A DNA stretch of 64,000 nt from Bostrychus sinensis (taxonomy: Eukaryota > Chordata > Actinopteri > Gobiiformes > Eleotridae): the NCBI GenBank assembly GCA_020698575.1, contig CM036252.1, forward strand, positions 27,791,206 through 27,855,205, written 5' to 3'. The notes below the pieces were generated by a model. That model was not told the origin of the DNA. It did not search any database and was given only the letters and a program-made list of their open reading frames with translations. The number at the start of each line of letters is the position of its first letter. Positions within the stretch are counted from its first letter, which is position 1. Made by a program: the position numbers and the translations under genes. Of the stretch, positions 57,701 to 64,000 are shown piece by piece.

Positions 57701-60604
57701 AGCATGTAATATGTTCATTAAGATTCCACAAACACCCCATCTACTTGGTTTGAGGCTGGAGTGCTAATCACCCAATTTATAAATGTACTGGCATCCTTTC
57801 AATTCTGTCTGCTGTATATTCCACTGTGTATGTCCTTGCCTTACAATACAGATATTTGACAATATGAGTATTAGCATGTGATAGGCCTCTCTATATAAAA
57901 GAGCGACAAATACTTGTTACTTTTTCAGAGGCATCCCACCTTGAGTTGCTATAGAAACCAAACGATTTAACAGATGAACCTGCCATCTCTATATGATTGC
58001 CTCATATTGATCTATGTTATATTTACTTCTATCGATTTCACAGTTACCCAGTCAGTCTCACCTGTCACACAAAAGGTCAGAGTTCACACATGCTCACTTT
58101 TTCCATTTTCACGTGGTTCTGCAGTCCGCTTCATAATGTGTTTGGCCCAGTGTCTCTTTCTGAGCTTCCTCCCATCAGCTCCAGCCAATGCCAATTATTT
58201 TGAGCTACGACCGCTGCTGCAGTTGCATTCTGGGAAATATGGAGGGAGGTAATTGGGCGAGATGATAGCCCTCGTGTATTGTGATGTGCTGTAGTGTGTG
58301 TGTGTGTGTGCATGTGTGATCTGTGGCCCAGAACATTCCCAGAGGACAGCTGTGTTATTTATCCATAGACAGTGAGTCAGCATTCAGATGTGATGAGAGC
58401 AGTATTAAACCAAGATGATATGCTATTTATACTGGGATGTAAAATGCACAGTGGATATTTATGGAGGGCAACATGGGAATGAGATTTTTAAACAAACAAA
58501 CTGACGAAGGTTTTGAATGGTGTTTAATTACATCTGGATCATTAGTGTTGTAATTACTTTTGTAGACAAGTCAGTTTTCAAGTAAAAGTCACACAAGTCC
58601 GAGTCAAAGTCATTGAACTTTCAGTGAAGTTCAGTTTTAGTGAAGTCATTAGCACTTGAAGTGGGAGTCTAAATCCGAGTCATCTGAAAAATTCCATCCA
58701 TGTTGAGTGTTATTTTGTCTGAAATGCTTTTAAAAAGTGTCAGATTTGAGAAAGAATCTTGTCCAAAACAGTTCAGGCCAAATGAATAGAGGGTATGTCC
58801 AGGTCTGTAGTCAAGTCACAAAAATTAGTATAGGCTAATTATGAAGGTGCATGACTGGACGATTGTTTTGTATAAACATATTTCATAACAGAACATGAAC
58901 TCTCCTGTGGTCCTCGGGTCCTTTAGGGACCCAAAAGCTTTCATAGGATTGCTTGAAATTTACATGTGCAACTCCGCAGTCTTTATACATAAAATAAATT
59001 TCAACTTTCTAAATAAATGCATACAATATATTATAAAGGACACTAAAGGACCCGAGAGGGCAACAGGTGTGATTTATTTTATTCGTTTTTTGCTAAATTT
59101 AAATATAGTGTGACGCTGTGTCTGCACCGAGTGCAAGTTCAAGTCCTGCTCTAGTTATCAGTTCAGTCCGACTTATTAGTCTGAGTCAAATCACAAGTAC
59201 CTACTGTAGCTGTGAGATAAGGCCAAGTCAGAGTTTGAGCTCAAAAACAGTACTGCATCTCTAATAATAGCAGTTTGGAAATTGTATTCTAAACTAGTTG
59301 ACAGTGAAAAATCTGCCTAGGTAGCACATTGTGTTATTTTGTCTTTTTTTCCCTTCCCTTTCAGGAAGATAGAGTTTTTGGGTTTGATACCTCTCTACTT
59401 GTTGCCAAATGTGTGCATGTTTGTACTGGTGTTCATTTGTTGATCTGTTTAGTAGTCTGTTAGCAAGATAACAGTTAAAGTATGATTAGATCTTCGATAA
59501 TGTGAATTATCCAGCCACAAAGTGTCAGTACAGGAACACATGATTTAAGCGTTAACTGTCATGATATAAAGGGTTTGTGTCTTAGTGGACAGAGCATTTA
59601 CCCCTGAATTAACAGATACTTAAATCAACGTCTGTGCACTATATCTTTACCATGGCATGTTGTGCTAATGCCTTTTCGAAAGTCTGCGGTCTTTTAGTGC
59701 TTCTTTTAGTTCTTTCTACATCCTGTTTGGACATGAGTGGAGGATACTAGTTCAATTGGCTATCCAATCTGGTCTGCTGATTCAACGTTACAAGTGGCTG
59801 ATACAAATTTTTTTTGGCACACAGCCCTTCTGTTGGAAAAGTGTGCCACCGCGGCAGAATGAGGCCACCAACTGTGTCTGCGCTAACACTTGTTTATAGG
59901 CTACACACAAGAAAATTCACATTTACAATCTCTCTGTATGCAGCTAATCAAACTAGTGAAATTAATTTTGGGGGAAAACAAAGCTCATGGAGGTGTGTGT
60001 GTGCTGTGTTTATTCAGAGGCTTAAGTGCTGAAAATGAACTGCTGTGAAAAATATTGTTTTTGCAGAGCTGCCAAAGGAAAGCGGGAGGGAGGAGGAAGT
60101 GTGGCCGGTGGTATCTGCCAGTGCCACACAGCGTAGGAAAGGAAGAGACATGCTGCTGAGGGCTTATCTGCCACTGTTCAGAAACACTTCCCAACAATAA
60201 CTCACTTAATGCACACACCTCTTGCATAGAGTTTTTCTTTTTTTTTCCAGGGTTAGAGGATTGCCCTTTAGCTAAATGTATTCACTTATGACATTTGAAA
60301 ATGTAGAATGTCTACTATTATAGAAGGATAAAGAGACCTGAATATTCACAGTGCTCATTTCCAGACTTTGCAGGTCACAGGCTGCAGAGCACTGTCTGCT
60401 CTTAGGACTTTTGAGTATTTTAGTTTTTTTTTTTTTGTTTTTTTTCAATGCACACTGATAAATCCAGTCAAAGAAGTATATGAAGCTGAGAGAAAGACAA
60501 AAGTATTGCAGATAGTAATTTAATTAAATCGCACCATTGCCATCTCCTGGACAAAACTGGGAATTGCAACTACACCAATATGCCAAATGACGAAAATTTC
60601 TCAA
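57701..60604. other. Downstream of the last recognised rasgrp2 exon; no gene seen
   Basis: Scanned for the rest of C1 (expected LWG..KQGY, HKQC) without success. (GT)n at 58294-58310. Several short open frames without domains. Confidence 0.4.
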
Positions 60605-60875
60605 TTAACGTAACCTCTACCCTGGAGAGTGGCCAGTTAGTCACACGGCCGATATAGAGACATATACTAACATATCACCATTCTGACATGTACATGTCAC
60701 CAGGGGCCATTTAAAATTCACCAGTTCACCCATATGTGCATGTTTGTGGATGTTAGGACAAAGCCAGAGAGAACCCCAGGTAAAACAGGGAGGAGGTGCA
60801 GATGCAGACGCCAGCCTGAGAATCTAACCCACAACCCTTCCTTGATGAGACCACTGTCACTGCCTGTGCCCAAAT
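60605..60875 (-). repeat. DANA-like SINE, minus orientation
   Basis: On the minus strand: AGTGACAGTGGTCTCATCAA and GGGTTGTGGGTTAGATTCTC (head, B box), then TACCTGGGGTTCTCTCTGGC and TTTGTCC (body). Diverged. Confidence 0.65.
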
Positions 60876-61149
60876 ACTGCAATTGAATGCAATTGAAGAT
60901 CAAAGACTTCCACAATGGTATAGACCCTATCTCACAATATTACAGATACAGAGATACAGATACAGTGCCTGCACTTGTATGCGAACCACAGATCTTAATA
61001 GTTCAGGGATAAATGCTCCATTCATTAAGTCACACAGACCTTATGTCTTGCAATGGTACAAAATCCACTAAAAACAGTCTAACAAACACAACAAAGCTAG
61101 TGAAGTTACCAAAAAAGGAATTATTGTAGGCACCGCAAGCAGAGAGTTA

Positions 61150-61182
61150 TTATTATTATTATTATTATTTTATTTTTTATTA

Positions 61183-61220
<38 letters not shown>
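61150..61220. repeat. (ATT)n microsatellite, interrupted
   Basis: Two ATT runs around a T-rich interruption. Confidence 0.95.
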
Positions 61221-61225
<5 letters not shown>

Positions 61226-63136
61226 TATCATGGCGGTTCTGTTTTTGCGACATTGGTGGGTTTAACAGAAAGACAGAAAAAGTAAAGAAAGAAATGCTCC
61301 TTTTTGGAGTTGATTTGAATTGTCATCTACAGTATATTCAAGCCTTTATTTCCTAAAGATTCTATATCATTGCAAGATAAGGCCATTTTTTTCCTGTTAG
61401 CAACATATTGTAAATGTTTAGTTAATGACTAGTACAGCTAATTCTACAAAGACACAAAAGTCAGAAAAGACCATTTGTTCCCCGTGTACTGTGCAGTGTG
61501 TATCCCTTGTGTAACCTCTTCATTGGTGATCTTTTGCATCCTTCTATCTTCACTTACTTCAGGATGGGGACAACATGGCTGTCCAGCGCTCTCTGCCTGG
61601 TTTTCACTGAGAGGCATCGGTTTGTGGTTTCTTTACTTGAGTTACTTTTAGTTTCATCTAGCTGGCGGACTTTGCGTCTGAGCCCACCGGTGCTGCTAAA
61701 TATTTTAAATCGTTGACTTGTTTCAGTGAATTTCCCTGGAGTTACATGACGGCACATCATTTTTCTTTGACACGACCATGGTCTCTGTTTTCTTGATGAT
61801 ACTACTAAGCCTGATAGCCTCACTTGCTCTGGAAACCACCTTTTTTTTTTTTTACCAGCTCATTTTTAGCCCTCTCTTAGGGGTCTTCCTGCTCCTGTTT
61901 GCGATGTATTGTGTTGTAGATTGAGCGGCGGTTGTAAAGGTCAGTGTGTGTGGGCTGGTCTGTGGCCTTAGCTGTATTTAGACCCTCTCTCTCTGCTGCA
62001 GTACCGTTCATATGTATGTGAGTGTGTGTGTGTAGAGGTCAGGATATTTGGTGTCCCTCAGATGTGCCCGTACAGGTCTCTTTCATGTCATTGTTCCCCA
62101 CTGGCTCTGCGTCCCATTGATGTTGCCCCCATCTCCGCACTGCCCACTTTTCTCATCCTCCGTCCCTTCTGTCACCTATTTTTATTGAGCATTTTCCATT
62201 GGGTAATGTTTAGCTCGAACAAGATTGAGTCCATTTGCTGCCTTCAAACACAAATTTTAAGAGCGTTTTGCCACCTTTAGGCGAGTAATTGCTTTCCATT
62301 TATTTGCTTCATGGTTCTTGGAAAAGCTGAGAGAGGAGCTGCTGTTAAGAAATGCCACAAGCAAGGGATTCTGTATTTGCTGCCCCATAAAATCAAATTG
62401 GTTCAGATATGTTTTGGCAAATTTGCAAATTATCTTCTACAGATGATTTGAAGAATATCATGTTGGGTTTTCCTAGAATTTAAAGACCACAATCTGTAAG
62501 TGTATTAGATATTTCTAGATAAATAATAATCTGTATTTTATTTTAACATGGACTATGAGGTTAATGAATAAAATAGACTGGAGTATTGCTGTTTTTTTTG
62601 CTTTATTATTACGTGGAGAAGTTGATGACGTGGACAAAGCCACTGGTGCAGTCCTTTAATGTGTGACAACAAAATCTTCAGAACAAATCTACAGAAACCA
62701 GTCATTAGTCTGTGCTCTTGGTCTTTTCAAAATCTGTAACAACTCTAAAAGTTGTGTAGTGTGTCCCCAGCTTAGGGCTTAACTTGACTAGCCAGATGCT
62801 ACTGTGTTACAGAGAGGCTTTCAATAAAAGCCTTATCAAAGACTAGGTGTTGTCAGCTGAGCCACCTGCCTATAATATAGCCTGTCAGTATGTCAGTAGA
62901 TTTTTATTCAGACAGAGCAACATTATGTTCTGTGCATTAGTCCAAATAAAACAGCTTGCAGCTTGTGCATCTGAGAAATTCTCCTGAGAGTTTACAAACT
63001 CACTAAAATCTATCTTATTTCTCCTTAGGGCAATTGATTTGAAACTGCTGCTGGTTCAACTAATAATGTGGTTGGAGACTGTTATGAGAGTGTTTTAGGT
63101 TAAAGATCAAGTGACTGTTTTAACTAATGTAGTAAG
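61221..63136. other. No gene recognised; possible LINE fragment at 61560-61860 and non-coding block at 62200-62420
   Basis: The minus strand of 61560-61860 gives DSHVV and LFL-type segments reminiscent of LINE tails, weakly. 62200-62420 is repeat-poor with TAATTG and ATTTGC motifs. Confidence 0.3.
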
Positions 63137-63139
63137 TAG

Positions 63140-63225
63140 TGTTGTAGAGCAACAGTGGCTCAGGAGGTAGAGTGGTTGTCTTATAACTGGAAGGTTGGTG
63201 GTTCATATTGTTGTTGTGTCCTTGG
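63140..63225 (+). repeat. tRNA-derived SINE head
   Basis: AACAGTGGCTCAGGAGGTAG and AGGTTGGTGGTTCATATTG give A- and B-box-like motifs, followed by GTGTCCTTGGGCA. Confidence 0.65.
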
Positions 63226-63260
63226 GCATTAAATGTGTGGGTAAAGAAGTAGTTTACCAC

Positions 63261-64000
63261 CAGTGTTGGGTTAGTTACTCAAAAAAAGTAACTAGTTACA
63301 GATTACAGTTACTCTTTTAAAAAGTAATATATTACTTTACTTAGTTACTGAGTCATGAAAGTAACTTAGTTACTTTACTTTTGGATTAATTCCTAACAGA
63401 ACCCAATTCTAAACAGAAGAAGCCTATAGCCTCACTGTTGCCCTGAGCAGCTCAGTTACTACATTCTTTATACCTGACCAGCTCTGTTACATTCTTAATG
63501 CAGGTGTTCAAGCAGAGTTTTTTTTTTAGCTGCATTCATTTCAGCAGCAGGACAACCTGACACAGCAAATACTGCCCTTTAAATTCACCTGCCTCTGCTC
63601 CTGTGCAGCATTCAAGTCCTGTGGACACAGTTTTATTTCACTACATTGAAGCAAAAATGCACTTGTTGTTAGCGCCAAAGCGGTGCACGTCTCTTCTGTC
63701 CCCGCTGACAGCAGCAGCTGCATGCACCCTGACACACACGTGCACGCCGACGCACGCGGAGAGGGATCAGCGTGCGGACAAGACGAATGGCCGCTGCGTG
63801 CATAAAAAGGAGCAGAGAAGGGAACGGATGTTATTTATTTAATGCATTTTCATTCTGTGTCCTTGCGGTAAACTGCAGGTAAATGAAACTGACTGTAGTG
63901 GCTGTAACGCGAGTAACTAATTGGGTATTTTGTTAGTAACTGTAATATTATTACTGGGGGCTCAAAAGTAACGCGTTACCCGCTGCGTTACTGACAATTG
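63261..64000. mobile_element. hAT-type element of the CAGTGTTGGG / TAACGCGTTAC family, cut by the window end
   Basis: Starts CAGTGTTGGGTTAGTTACTC and contains AGTAACTAGTTACAGATTAC. Near the end are AAGTAACGCGTTACCCGC and GCGTTACTGACAATTG. The right terminus (expected CCCAACACTG) lies beyond 64000. A GC-rich insert-like section at 63540-63830 separates the two arms. Confidence 0.7.

Overview
The window looks like vertebrate, most probably teleost, DNA. It has split exons with GT/AG splice sites and long AT-rich introns. It is crowded with fish-type repeats: DANA-like and other tRNA-derived SINEs, L2-type and other LINEs, Tc1/mariner elements, many hAT-type MITEs with 8-bp target duplications, and long microsatellites. 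No bacterial, plasmid, phage or CRISPR features were seen.

The one clear host gene is a RASGRP2-like gene (CalDAG-GEFI, a calcium-regulated Rap/Ras exchange factor). It lies on the + strand in at least 11 exons from 22093 to 57227 and runs off the recognisable sequence in the middle of its C1 domain. In order, the exons encode the N-terminus, part of the REM region, the linker, the CDC25-type RasGEF domain, a proline-rich linker, two EF-hands and the first half of C1. All joins are phase-consistent and nearly every exon is open. There are two exceptions. A single extra T at 56916 breaks the first EF-hand and creates an immediate TGA. A symmetric exon of about 63 nt, expected between the exons ending at 22473 and starting at 28884, could not be found by eye.

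Layout: 1-22092 is upstream sequence made of SINE, MITE, mariner and LINE remnants. It also holds a small two-exon ORF (11444-12081, 112 codons) with a 514-bp hAT MITE inserted just before its ATG. The RASGRP2 introns hold most of the remaining repeats: a LINE fragment at 24.3-25.9 kb, an L2-type LINE split by a Tc1 element at 31.9-35.0 kb, a 1.3-kb TAC-rich satellite at 39.9-41.2 kb, a 98-bp GA tract, nested hAT MITEs at 48.0-49.0 kb, and an APE/RT LINE at 50.3-53.0 kb. After 57227 there is about 6.8 kb of intron or intergenic sequence with a 46-bp minisatellite, a SINE and a terminal hAT element.

I found no convincing new multi-gene system. The observations most worth checking are the EF-hand frameshift, the unfound REM exon, the small ORF with its MITE, and a pre-miRNA-sized hairpin at 9796-9856. 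All family assignments were made by eye from remembered consensus features; no database search was run.
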